Part shown: piece after piece, positions 1 through 5,553 of the stretch
Position numbering within the stretch: position 1 is the stretch's first letter
Layout of the letters: each line of letters begins with the position of its first letter
Origin: an uncultured Bacilli bacterium
Lineage (GTDB): Bacteria > Bacillota_I > Bacilli_A > RF39 > UBA660
DNA length: 11,101 nt
Direction of reading: 5' to 3'
Assembly (NCBI GenBank): GCA_947588665.1
Contig: CANPYU010000027.1
Location: 1-11,101, forward strand
Translations under genes and position numbers: made by a program
Notes under the pieces: generated by a model
Seen by the model: the letters and a program-made list of their open reading frames with translations, nothing else
Told to the model about the DNA's origin: nothing
Database searches by the model: none

Positions 1-177
1 ATCAATTACTTCTTTATCTTCATAATATTTATTACAAGCTTCAGTAGTTACTGTAAAACCTCTTGGAACTGGAAGTCCAATTGAAGTCATTTCTGCTAAA
101 TTAGCTCCTTTACCCCCTAACAAATCTCTCATATCTTTATTACCTTCACTAAAAAGGTATACATACTTTTTTCCCAT
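1..177 (-). CDS. ppdK: Pyruvate, phosphate dikinase, N-terminal 59 codons (runs off the window)
   Basis: PpdK interconverts pyruvate, ATP and phosphate with phosphoenolpyruvate, AMP and pyrophosphate in the cytoplasm; in fermentative Bacillota it links glycolysis and gluconeogenesis. The visible part starts [20 protein letters not shown] and continues with [18 protein letters not shown] and GFTVTTEAC, the hallmark beginning of the nucleotide-binding (ATP-grasp-like) domain of the PPDK/PEP synthase family. The MxKKYVYLFxEGN opening favours PPDK over PEP synthase. The phosphohistidine and C-terminal TIM-barrel domains lie outside the window. The ATG at 177-175 is preceded by a strong AAGGAGGT (188-181), so the start is secure. 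A promoter is seen at 204-232. The gene is separated from the surface protein gene behind it by a terminator, so it is its own transcription unit. Confidence 0.93.
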   Translation of the reverse strand, partial: MGKKYVYLFSEGNKDMRDLLGGKGANLAEMTSIGLPVPRGFTVTTEACNKYYEDKEVID

Positions 178-203
178 AATACCTCCTTCATGGTCACAAA
201 CTG

Positions 204-232
204 ATTATATCAAAATACTATTATATCAGCAA
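204..232 (-). promoter_or_regulatory. Sigma-A type promoter of ppdK
   Basis: Read on the minus strand: TTGCTG (232-227), a 17-nt spacer, then a perfect TATAAT (209-204). The expected transcription start is near 197, giving a leader of about 20 nt that contains the AAGGAGGT site. A second TATAAT lies inside the spacer but lacks a good -35 partner. Confidence 0.65.
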
Positions 233-263
233 TAAAACCATAATAAACTTGACATAAAATATA

Positions 264-287
264 CAAAAAAAGCGAGAAGAAACTCGC
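264..287 (-). terminator. Rho-independent terminator of the surface protein gene
   Basis: The minus strand reads GCGAG, a 6-nt loop, CTCGC, then seven Ts (271-265). It lies 58 nt beyond the stop codon of the surface protein gene and just before the ppdK promoter, so it insulates the two units. The stem is only 5 bp but GC-rich. Confidence 0.65.
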
Positions 288-300
288 ATGGAATTTAATC

Positions 301-337
301 TTGCCCAAATATAAGTTAGTTAGAGCAATTTAGGCAA
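301..337 (-). other. Long stem-loop in the 3' UTR of the surface protein gene
   Basis: On the minus strand TTGCCTAAAT (337-328) can pair over 10 bp, including one G-U pair, with ATTTGGGCAA (310-301), closing a 17-nt loop. No T-tract follows, so it is not a terminator by itself. It sits between the stop codon and the true terminator and could stabilise the mRNA end. Confidence 0.4.
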
Positions 338-345
338 GTATTTAT

Positions 346-1905
346 TTATTGAACTATATAGGGATTAGATACTGTTCCTTTACCTTGCTCAGAATTTGTT
401 TTAAATATTGTATCTGCTTTCAAATTTATCACAGGGCGCACACCATACGCGCTATCCACGCTCGTGTCACTAAGGTAACCAATCGCATTCACAAAGAACA
501 CGTAAGCATACCGACCAGCACTGCCATTATAAAAATAAGACGGAGACATGGTCCAATAGTTTGCACCTGTATATAGCCAATAGTCATAATTACTGGACCC
601 TGCAAAGCCCCCTGCATATATTACTTCATCCATTGTTATTAATCCGACTGGTCTTACTAACTTTTGATTTCCTTTTATTTCTGTACCAGATGATGTTATT
701 ACTGCTTCAGCACCTTGTAATGTAAATAAATCTCTTGTCGGGCTAGCACATTTTAATGTTGGTTTTTGTTCTTTTGAATTCCAATTTTTATTTCCGCTTT
801 GCCATACTCTATCTGCTGGCGCATATCCAGCAGAATATGTTCCATAAGTCCTATTATAATAAGTGTCATGAGAAGTTGCTACAGGATTTCTATCATTACA
901 AAATCCCGTGCTTACATCTATTTTATCCATTAATGTGCCTAAATTTGTTGTATCCCACCATTTATCTAATTCGCCTTTTATTGTACTATCTTTTTGATTA
1001 TTATGAGCATTAGACGCTGAAGATGCACCAGTTGTACCAGTCATAAATCCTACATATGTATTATCACTAGATATTTCATTATATCGCTGAACTGTATTAG
1101 TAGTATATGTAGTTGTAATTTGCGTTCCTTCTCCAGTTGTTAATGGAGCAATAGTAACTCCTGCATCAGTTAATCCTGCATAAATTAATCTTATTGTTCC
1201 ATTACCATTTATTCTGATTATTCTCCACCATATATCCTGATTAGTACCATTCATCTTCCCAAATTTCACCCAATTATTATTTACTGTTCCTCTATACACA
1301 TAACTTTTACCATAATTGTCTACCGTATCATATATTCCGTTTTGCTTCATATTTGTGCCACTTGAACCGCAACCTGTATTAGAGCCTGCACAACTTGGAC
1401 CTGTAAATGTATCTCCTAATGTGTTTAAAGATTTTTGATCAAGTCCAGCTAAAGTGCTATCCGAATCATTGTCACTTCCAATATCAAAATACAAATAACA
1501 TTTTGTTCCTTGGGTAGTTACACCACTAAAATCAACTTTTCCATTTTTATAAGTTATTGTTATATCATTAGTCTTTTCACCATTTACAATACAATTTGTA
1601 TCATAAGTTCCAGTGCCAATTGGTCTTAATTTAAAGCCACTTGTTGGTACTTTCCTATCACCAGCTAATTCATATTGATCCTCTAAACCTTTACCATCTT
1701 CACTTTTTTTCTGTATATAAATAGCCATTAAATTAAAATCAGCAAGTGAATAATTAACTTTACCATTAACTATTTGCACATTTTGGGTTACTTGATATTT
1801 TGCTTTACTATTTGTTATATAAATTATTCCTATTGCTAATAATAATATTGTTATACATAATATTATTTTTTTATTTCTTCCTTTACTTAACTTCTCTATT
1901 TTCAT
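346..1905 (-). CDS. Membrane-anchored surface protein with C-terminal variable (DUF6273/C-type-lectin-like) module
   Basis: A 519-residue protein with a basic N-terminus and one hydrophobic segment (about residues 13-31, IILCITILLLAIGIIYI), so it is exported and held as a signal-anchor; no LPXTG or lipobox is seen. Residues about 40-145 form an N-terminal domain (YQVTQNVQIVNGKVNYS, FNLMAIYIQ, GTKCYLYFD) seen at the start of many paralogous surface proteins in gut Bacilli. A Gly/Ser/Cys-rich linker follows, then a domain with WWRIIRINGNGTIRLIY (226-242) and a C-terminal module with YWTMSP (450-455) and GVRPVINLK (488-496), typical of DUF6273 and resembling the formylglycine-enzyme/C-type lectin fold used for ligand binding. 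An ATG at 1905 preceded by GAGAGAGGA (1920-1912) is preferred over an in-frame TTG at 1932, which has no ribosome site. Codon style changes near the 3' end (see findings). Ligand unknown; the domain name is from recollection of motifs. Confidence 0.75.
   Translation of the reverse strand: MKIEKLSKGRNKKIILCITILLLAIGIIYITNSKAKYQVTQNVQIVNGKVNYSLADFNLMAIYIQKKSEDGKGLEDQYELAGDRKVPTSGFKLRPIGTGTYDTNCIVNGEKTNDITITYKNGKVDFSGVTTQGTKCYLYFDIGSDNDSDSTLAGLDQKSLNTLGDTFTGPSCAGSNTGCGSSGTNMKQNGIYDTVDNYGKSYVYRGTVNNNWVKFGKMNGTNQDIWWRIIRINGNGTIRLIYAGLTDAGVTIAPLTTGEGTQITTTYTTNTVQRYNEISSDNTYVGFMTGTTGASSASNAHNNQKDSTIKGELDKWWDTTNLGTLMDKIDVSTGFCNDRNPVATSHDTYYNRTYGTYSAGYAPADRVWQSGNKNWNSKEQKPTLKCASPTRDLFTLQGAEAVITSSGTEIKGNQKLVRPVGLITMDEVIYAGGFAGSSNYDYWLYTGANYWTMSPSYFYNGSAGRYAYVFFVNAIGYLSDTSVDSAYGVRPVINLKADTIFKTNSEQGKGTVSNPYIVQ
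436..531 (-). repeat. Variable-module segment, copy A (in gene)
   Basis: Encodes residues about 459-490 of the surface protein, just before the conserved PVINLK. It contains 48 G/C of 96 bases and codons such as CGG, CGC, GCG, ACG and GTG that are rare in the rest of the gene. A decayed second copy lies at 2660-2746 in the same orientation; shared blocks include TATGCT, GTGAAT, GTGGA and an AGYGCGTWT stretch. Confidence 0.6.
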
Positions 1906-1920
1906 TATCAATCCTCTCTC

Positions 1921-1951
1921 TATGATTATCAATCATATTAGAAATTTCTAA
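1921..1951. promoter_or_regulatory. Two adjacent dyads between promoter and RBS of the surface protein gene
   Basis: TATGATT-ATC-AATCATA (1921-1937) is an inverted repeat with 7-bp arms. It directly abuts TTAGAAATTTCTAA (1938-1951), a perfect 14-bp palindrome. They fill the leader from just after the expected transcription start to the ribosome binding site. They may be operators for the divergently encoded double-HTH protein, or RNA hairpins controlling translation. Confidence 0.5.
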
Positions 1952-1962
1952 CTTATATCAAA

Positions 1963-1991
1963 ATTATACATTTCATAATGTCAAAAGTCAA
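1963..1991 (-). promoter_or_regulatory. Promoter of the surface protein gene
   Basis: The minus strand reads TTGACT (1991-1986), a 17-nt spacer, then a perfect TATAAT (1968-1963). The expected start is near 1956, just upstream of the two dyads. Confidence 0.72.
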
Positions 1992-2024
1992 GAAAAATGT
2001 TCAATTTTACCAGATATTTTAAAA

Positions 2025-2053
2025 ATGCAACAATTTTTATGTAATGATATAAT
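2025..2053 (+). promoter_or_regulatory. Putative promoter of the double-HTH gene
   Basis: A perfect TATAAT (2048-2053) has a weak ATGCAA -35 (2025-2030) at 17 nt. The ATG begins only 12 nt after the -10 box, so the predicted transcript starts at or inside the ribosome binding site (nearly leaderless). Direct repeats AAAAATG-(N)-CAATTTT at 1993-2008 and 2021-2038 flank the -35 region and could be operator half-sites. Confidence 0.45.
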
Positions 2054-2064
2054 AGGTGATACAG

Positions 2065-2523
2065 ATGAATATTGAAAAATTAAGAGATTTAAGAGAAAAT
2101 ATGGAATTAACAATGCAAGAACTTGCAAATAATTTAAATATTGCCAAAAGCAGTTACAGTCTATGGGAAGAAGGAATAGAGCGAATACCATTAGAAAGGT
2201 TAATATCTATATGTGATTATTTTAATGTCAGTGTAGATTATCTATTAGATAACACTACTGATTTAAACTATTCAAAAGTTTTCAATGGTTTTAACAAGCC
2301 AAAAATTGTAAATCGCATAAAAGAATTAAGAAAAGAATTAAAAATAACCCAAAATAAATTAGCTCAAATATTAAATATAGGAAGAACAACAATTATAAAT
2401 TATGAAAAAGGCAGTACAATTCCTAATTTGGATTTTATTAACTATTTTTCTAAAAATTACAAAATATCTGCTGATTATCTATTAGGTAGAATTGATAATC
2501 CTAAATATTTAAAAACAAAATAA
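2065..2523 (+). CDS. Transcriptional regulator with two tandem XRE-type HTH domains
   Basis: A 152-residue soluble protein made of two helix-turn-helix (HTH_3/Cro-CI) repeats. The first, about residues 2-62, includes EKLRDLRENMELTMQELANN and SSYSLWEEG, then FNVSVDYLLD. The second, about residues 78-145, includes IKELRKELKITQNKLAQILN and TIINYEKG, then YKISADYLLGR. Each repeat ends in the family's YLL motif; there is no sensor or oligomerisation domain. ATG 2065 has AGGTG six bases upstream (2054-2058) and is preferred over an in-frame GTG at 2056, which would overlap that site. It is divergent from the surface protein gene, with two dyads in the shared region, which suggests it represses that gene and perhaps itself; this is inference. 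Two HTH units in one chain could bind asymmetric or paired operators without dimerising. A phage or element origin is also possible. Confidence 0.85.
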   Translation: MNIEKLRDLRENMELTMQELANNLNIAKSSYSLWEEGIERIPLERLISICDYFNVSVDYLLDNTTDLNYSKVFNGFNKPKIVNRIKELRKELKITQNKLAQILNIGRTTIINYEKGSTIPNLDFINYFSKNYKISADYLLGRIDNPKYLKTK

Positions 2524-2524
2524 A

Positions 2525-2576
2525 AATGCTGTTATAATTATATATACAAGATATATAATATCAGCATTATTTTTTT
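2525..2576 (+). terminator. Terminator after the double-HTH gene
   Basis: AATGCTG (2525-2531) pairs with CAGCATT (2562-2568) around an AT-rich, imperfectly paired interior. A T-rich tract follows (2570-2576). An A-run at 2522-2526 would serve as a T-tract on the other strand, so the structure may work in both directions. Confidence 0.7.
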
Positions 2577-2656
2577 AAGTCTAAACTTAGGACTAATCCT
2601 ATATTCTAATTCTACTATACTAAACCTTAATCAAATATATGAGTTTAAAAAGAATA

Positions 2657-2749
2657 TTAGTACACACAAACGCACTTGTCCACCCAGTTGTTGAGATCGC
2701 CATTATTATTCACATAAAAAGCATAACAACCACTGTAAGTGTTATATCA
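2657..2749 (-). pseudogene. Start-less fragment homologous to the surface protein's variable C-terminal module (copy B)
   Basis: Between an in-frame TGA (2749-2747) and TAA (2659-2657) lie 29 codons reading YNTYSGCYAFYVNNNGDL then NNWVDKCVCVY. This aligns with the surface protein stretch from YNGSAGRYA through VFFVNAIGYL and SVDSAYGVR. The alignment also holds at DNA level: with one inserted and one deleted base, GACAAGTGCGTTTGTGTG matches the bases coding for DSAYGV in copy A. There is no start codon, no ribosome site and no PVINLK end. Codons (CTC, AAC, GTG, TGC) share the GC-richer style of copy A. It may be a dead paralogue end, a silent donor cassette, or debris of a template-type repeat. 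It lies behind ftsW-like on the same strand, with no clear terminator between. Confidence 0.62.
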
Positions 2750-2786
2750 AAAAACTACAAAAAACAAAACGTTTAAAAATTAACCT

Positions 2787-3950
2787 TTAACTAGTTATTT
2801 TAGCCATTTCTTTTTTAGCTTTAATTGTTTTATTTTCTATTGATACTCTCTCTACCATAAATAGCATCATTATTACATTTACTGTAAAAGATCCTCCATA
2901 ACTTAAAAGTGGTAAAGGAACTCCTGTTAAAGGAATTAAAGCCAAAATACCTAGTAAATTAATTAAAATATGCATAAGTAAATACAAAAACACTCCATAA
3001 GCCAAAATACTTAAACGTAAATTTTCGGCTTCTCTAGCTATTTTAAGTATTCTATAAAGCATAACCATATATCCAAGTATTAATAAAACACCAGTAACAT
3101 ACCCTAATTCTTCTACAATAATTGGAAAAATAAAATCCGTATGGCTTTCTGGTAAATACAAATATTTTTGACTACTATTACCCAATCCTACTCCCAAAAG
3201 ACCTCCATTATGAATAGCAATAAAACCATTACAAACTTGATATCCGGTATCTTCAATATATCTCGAACAAGGATTTCTAAATTCAAATCTTTTTAATTGT
3301 CTTGAATTTAAAAGTTCTGTTCCACTATAAAGTAAAGCAAGTATCCCCACACCAATACATACAACCCCTATTTTTAAAACTTTAATAATATTTTTTTTAA
3401 CTAAAGGAATACTTATAAATATAAAGAAAGTAATACCACATATAATTAAAGCCGTTCCTAAATCAGGTTGTAAAGCAATTAAAATCGCAATTATCAAAGC
3501 CACTACTACTGGAAATAAAAAGACATATATATTTTTAGCTTTTATTTTATCTAACTTACTATAAGCAACTGCCATAAATATAATTATAATTGATTTAGCA
3601 AATTCACTAGGTTGTAAAGCAAAAGGCCCAATATCATACCAACTCCTTGCATTATTAGTAATACGTCCATATACAAATAAACCCAGTAAAGCAACAATTA
3701 TACCTAAAACCATAAAAGGCACAAAATATTTATACTTTGATGTTGGAATCCTTAATATAATTAAAAACCCCACTAAAAATGCTACTACTAAGAATATTGC
3801 TTGCCTTACAAAAAAATAGTACTGAGGCACATTATATCTCAAAACTGTTGAAACACTAGAAGCTGAAAAAATCATAATAAGTCCTAAAACACTAAATATA
3901 AACATTAATATTAATAACCAGATATCCATTTTTGAAAACAACTTTTTCAC
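2787..3950 (-). CDS. ftsW: FtsW/RodA/SpoVE-family peptidoglycan glycosyltransferase (SEDS protein)
   Basis: A 387-residue polytopic membrane protein that polymerises lipid II into glycan strands, normally with a partner class B penicillin-binding protein. Family motifs in order: ARSWYDIGPFALQPSEFAK (101-119), QPDLGTA (161-167), GYQVCNGFIAIHNGGLLGVG (236-255), YLPESHTDFIF (265-275) with D272 at the position of the essential aspartate in the large outer loop, and TGVPLPLLSYGGSF (342-355). About ten hydrophobic segments are evident and the length is normal. The start is GTG (3950) with AGGGTGA six bases upstream (3963-3957). Motifs favour FtsW/SpoVE over RodA, but no division or PBP gene is adjacent, so the subgroup is uncertain. 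Odd: two cysteines, C228 and C240, lie in the outer loop before the catalytic region. Transcribed alone, away from its neighbours. Confidence 0.9.
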   Translation of the reverse strand: MKKLFSKMDIWLLILMFIFSVLGLIMIFSASSVSTVLRYNVPQYYFFVRQAIFLVVAFLVGFLIILRIPTSKYKYFVPFMVLGIIVALLGLFVYGRITNNARSWYDIGPFALQPSEFAKSIIIIFMAVAYSKLDKIKAKNIYVFLFPVVVALIIAILIALQPDLGTALIICGITFFIFISIPLVKKNIIKVLKIGVVCIGVGILALLYSGTELLNSRQLKRFEFRNPCSRYIEDTGYQVCNGFIAIHNGGLLGVGLGNSSQKYLYLPESHTDFIFPIIVEELGYVTGVLLILGYMVMLYRILKIAREAENLRLSILAYGVFLYLLMHILINLLGILALIPLTGVPLPLLSYGGSFTVNVIMMLFMVERVSIENKTIKAKKEMAKITS

Positions 3951-3969
3951 ATCTGTTCACCCTATCTTA

Positions 3970-3978
3970 ATTTTAACA
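3970..3978 (-). promoter_or_regulatory. Extended -10 promoter of the ftsW-like gene
   Basis: The minus strand reads TG-T-TAAAAT (3978-3970), 19 nt upstream of the GTG start. The enclosing 11-mer TATGTTAAAAT is identical to the -10 region of the peptide deformylase gene (4322-4332). No good -35 box is seen, as is common for extended -10 promoters. Confidence 0.4.
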
Positions 3979-4083
3979 TACTTATTCCCTAAATAAAAGA
4001 AATTTTAAAAATTAGGATATTTTTAATGTCAAAAAAGCGCCCAAATGAGTAAACTATAATAGATACATAAAGGAGGTATAAAT

Positions 4084-4281
4084 ATGTATTACTATGGAAA
4101 CAATGGTTACTACGGTGGTGGATACGGCGGATACCAACCTTGTTGTAATAATAATGGGGGTGGCTATGCTGGATACACCAGTGGTTACGGTCTAGGCGCT
4201 GCTATATGGATTGTTTTATTCATCTTACTTGTTATCATCATTGGTGCTGGCTGGAGTTTTGGTAATAACAATAATAACTAG
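4084..4281 (+). CDS. Small Gly/Tyr/Asn-rich single-TM protein, YjcZ-like
   Basis: A 65-residue protein. Residues 1-35 are almost entirely Tyr, Gly and Asn (MYYYGNNGYYGGGYGG and repeats) with a CC pair at 20-21. Residues 36-57 form one membrane helix (GLGAAIWIVLFILLVIIIGA) followed by GW, and the tail is polyasparagine. The GYG-leader plus FILLVIIIGAGW helix resembles the small YjcZ/YrpD-like sporulation proteins of Bacillus, which are short membrane or coat-associated peptides of unknown activity; similarity of low-complexity sequence makes this tentative. AGGAGGT (4071-4077) lies six bases before the ATG, a near-perfect ribosome site implying high expression. TATAAT at 4055-4060 may be the -10, without a clear -35. 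It has its own terminator, so it is monocistronic. Confidence 0.72.
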   Translation: MYYYGNNGYYGGGYGGYQPCCNNNGGGYAGYTSGYGLGAAIWIVLFILLVIIIGAGWSFGNNNNN

Positions 4282-4301
4282 GAAGCAAAAACTTCCTTTT
4301 T
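4280..4301 (+). terminator. Terminator of the small Gly/Tyr-rich gene
   Basis: AGGAAG (4280-4285), loop CAAAAA, CTTCCT (4292-4297), then Ts. The stem begins inside the stop codon of the gene. Confidence 0.75.
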
Positions 4302-4303
4302 AA

Positions 4304-4332
4304 TTGAAAAAATAACAATTTTATGTTAAAAT
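4304..4332 (+). promoter_or_regulatory. Promoter of the peptide deformylase gene
   Basis: TTGAAA (4304-4309), a 17-nt spacer, TAAAAT (4327-4332), with a TG extension at 4324-4325. It sits immediately after the preceding terminator. Confidence 0.7.
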
Positions 4333-4358
4333 ATTACTTGTTTTAGGGGTGATTTAGC

Positions 4359-4910
4359 ATGAAATTACCAGATTTAACCATCTTAGATGAAAAAGATAAA
4401 AGATTAAGACAAATCAGTAAAGAAGTTATCTTTCCACTTAGTAAAGACGATAAAGCTCATATTCATGATATGCTCAATTATTTAACTATGAGTCAAATTC
4501 CTGAATATAGTGAAAAATATTCTTTACGACCTGGTATGGGACTTGCTTATATTCAAACTGGTATTCCAAAAAGAATATTTGTTATTGTCGAAGAACTTGA
4601 TGAAGGTAAATTTAAAAATTATATTGTCATTAATCCCAAAATAATTAGTCACAGTGAGGAAATGATTTATGTCGGCGAAGGTGAAGGTTGTCTAAGTGTA
4701 AATAGAGAAGTAGAAGGCATAGTTCCTAGATATGCCAGAGTTACTGTTGAAGCCTATGATGAATATGGTAATCCATATCAAATAAGGGTAAGAGAAGATA
4801 TTTCTGTTGCTTTCCAACATGAAATTGACCACTTAAACGGTATTTTATTCGTCGATAAAATAGATCCTAAAAATCCCTATAAAAATAGATCTAAATATCG
4901 TGAAATCTAG
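4359..4910 (+). CDS. def: Peptide deformylase
   Basis: A metal-dependent hydrolase that removes the formyl group from the initiator methionine of new proteins as they leave the ribosome. All three family motifs are present in a 183-residue chain, the size of the Bacillus-type enzyme: motif 1 GMGLAYIQ (59-66), motif 2 EGCLS (109-113) with metal ligand C111, and motif 3 QHEIDHLNG (153-161) with ligands H154 and H158 and catalytic E155. In motif 1 the usual second alanine of GLAA is tyrosine (Y64), next to the conserved Q66 that polarises the substrate. AGGGGTGA (4345-4352) precedes the ATG at normal spacing. It has its own promoter and terminator; no fmt or other translation gene is adjacent. 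Confidence 0.95.
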   Translation: MKLPDLTILDEKDKRLRQISKEVIFPLSKDDKAHIHDMLNYLTMSQIPEYSEKYSLRPGMGLAYIQTGIPKRIFVIVEELDEGKFKNYIVINPKIISHSEEMIYVGEGEGCLSVNREVEGIVPRYARVTVEAYDEYGNPYQIRVREDISVAFQHEIDHLNGILFVDKIDPKNPYKNRSKYREI

Positions 4911-4933
4911 AAGATAGCTTGGCTATCTTTTTT
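4911..4933 (+). terminator. Terminator of the peptide deformylase gene
   Basis: AAGATAGC (4911-4918) pairs with GCTATCTT (4922-4929) over a tight 3-nt loop, followed by a T-run to 4933. It begins directly after the stop codon. Confidence 0.82.
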
Positions 4934-5104
4934 CTGAACAAAAAGCAAAATTCAATAAATTAACATTTATTTTCATTTTACTTTGATAAGCTTCACAACT
5001 TATCTTTCCTGCTTCATCGGATTTTACTCCTCCACAGGCCATACTTCCGACAGTCGCTGCCGTAATGTAAATATCTTTTTCATTTTATTATTTTTTAATA
5101 TTTT
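4923..5104 (-). pseudogene. Frameshifted TnpB tail and right-end remnant of an IS200/IS605-type element
   Basis: On the minus strand, in a different frame from the fragment upstream, a stretch reads NEKDIYITAATVGSMACGG then VKSDEAGKISCEAYQSKM and ends at TAG (4925-4923). The TVGxxxACG pattern followed by an E-A-containing tail is like the extreme C-terminus of many Bacillota TnpB proteins. In such elements this DNA also encodes the 3' end of the omega guide RNA. It is visibly more GC-rich than its surroundings and contains a subterminal hairpin (4985-5004). The exact right end and any guide cannot be set from one copy. Confidence 0.5.
4985..5004 (-). repeat. Subterminal hairpin of the IS200/IS605-type remnant
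   Basis: GATAAG (4985-4990) and CTTATC (4999-5004) form a 6-bp stem with an 8-nt loop. Imperfect hairpins near the ends are what the TnpA transposase of this family recognises. Confidence 0.45.
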
Positions 5105-5545
5105 TTAATTTTGATATATTTCTTTATAGTAACTTATCATTCCTTCATACATTATATTTATACTTGCATTTAAATCTCTCTCTATCTCTATTCCACATCT
5201 TGGACATTTATATTCTCTCATTTTTATATCTTTCATTTCTTCATTTTTATTTCCACACCTACTACATATTCTACTACTAGCATAATATCTATTTACTTGA
5301 ATTAATTTTTTATTTAACCACTTACATTTATATTTTAATCTTCTTATTATGTCACTTATCGTGGAATTAAGTATATTTTTTCTAACTGTTTTATTTGCTT
5401 GTTCTATCATATCATTTATGCTTAAATCTTCAGTTACTATTATATCATTATCTTTTATTATTTTTCTTACTATTTCTTCATTTGTTTTTCTTCTAGCATT
5501 TTGTAATTTTCGGTATGCTTCTTCTAATTTCTGGTATGACTTTCC
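5105..5545 (-). pseudogene. tnpB: 5'-truncated TnpB (IS200/IS605 OrfB) fragment
   Basis: About 146 residues of a protein normally near 370-400. TnpB is an RNA-guided nuclease of IS200/IS605 elements. Visible: the RuvC-II block IIVTEDLSI with its catalytic Glu, the zinc-finger pairs CSRCG and CPRCG about 20 residues apart, and RuvC-III ERDLNASINI with its catalytic Asp. The N-terminal half with RuvC-I is missing: the frame opens upstream only to a TAG at about 5566, within the end of smc. A stop after EIYQN and a frameshift separate it from the tail at 4923-5104. An internal ATG at 5410 could open a 101-residue ORF, but it has no clear ribosome site. It is certainly inactive as a nuclease. No tnpA is present. 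Confidence 0.85.
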
Positions 5546-5553
5546 TATTATAT

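Noticed and set aside
249..254. Plus-strand TTGACA as a promoter
   Set aside because: No -10 box at a proper distance and no plus-strand gene downstream.
349..1013. Plus-strand open frames opposite the surface protein gene
   Set aside because: They have no ribosome sites, an unlikely composition, and lie wholly antisense to a well-supported coding frame.
1988..2191. Minus-strand 67-codon frame over the regulator promoter and gene start
   Set aside because: It is antisense to the HTH gene, has no ribosome site and looks like a shadow of AT-rich DNA.
2578..2602. Small overlapping hairpins around TAGGACTAATCCTA
   Set aside because: The stems are 4-5 bp in AT-rich DNA with no T-tract, so they are not distinguishable from chance.
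2657..2749. Calling copy B the template repeat of a diversity-generating retroelement
   Set aside because: Differences from copy A are not confined to adenines of copy B, indels are present, and no reverse transcriptase or IMH-like element is seen in the window.
2750..2786. Terminator of the ftsW-like gene
   Set aside because: T-runs are present on the minus strand, but no convincing stem precedes them.
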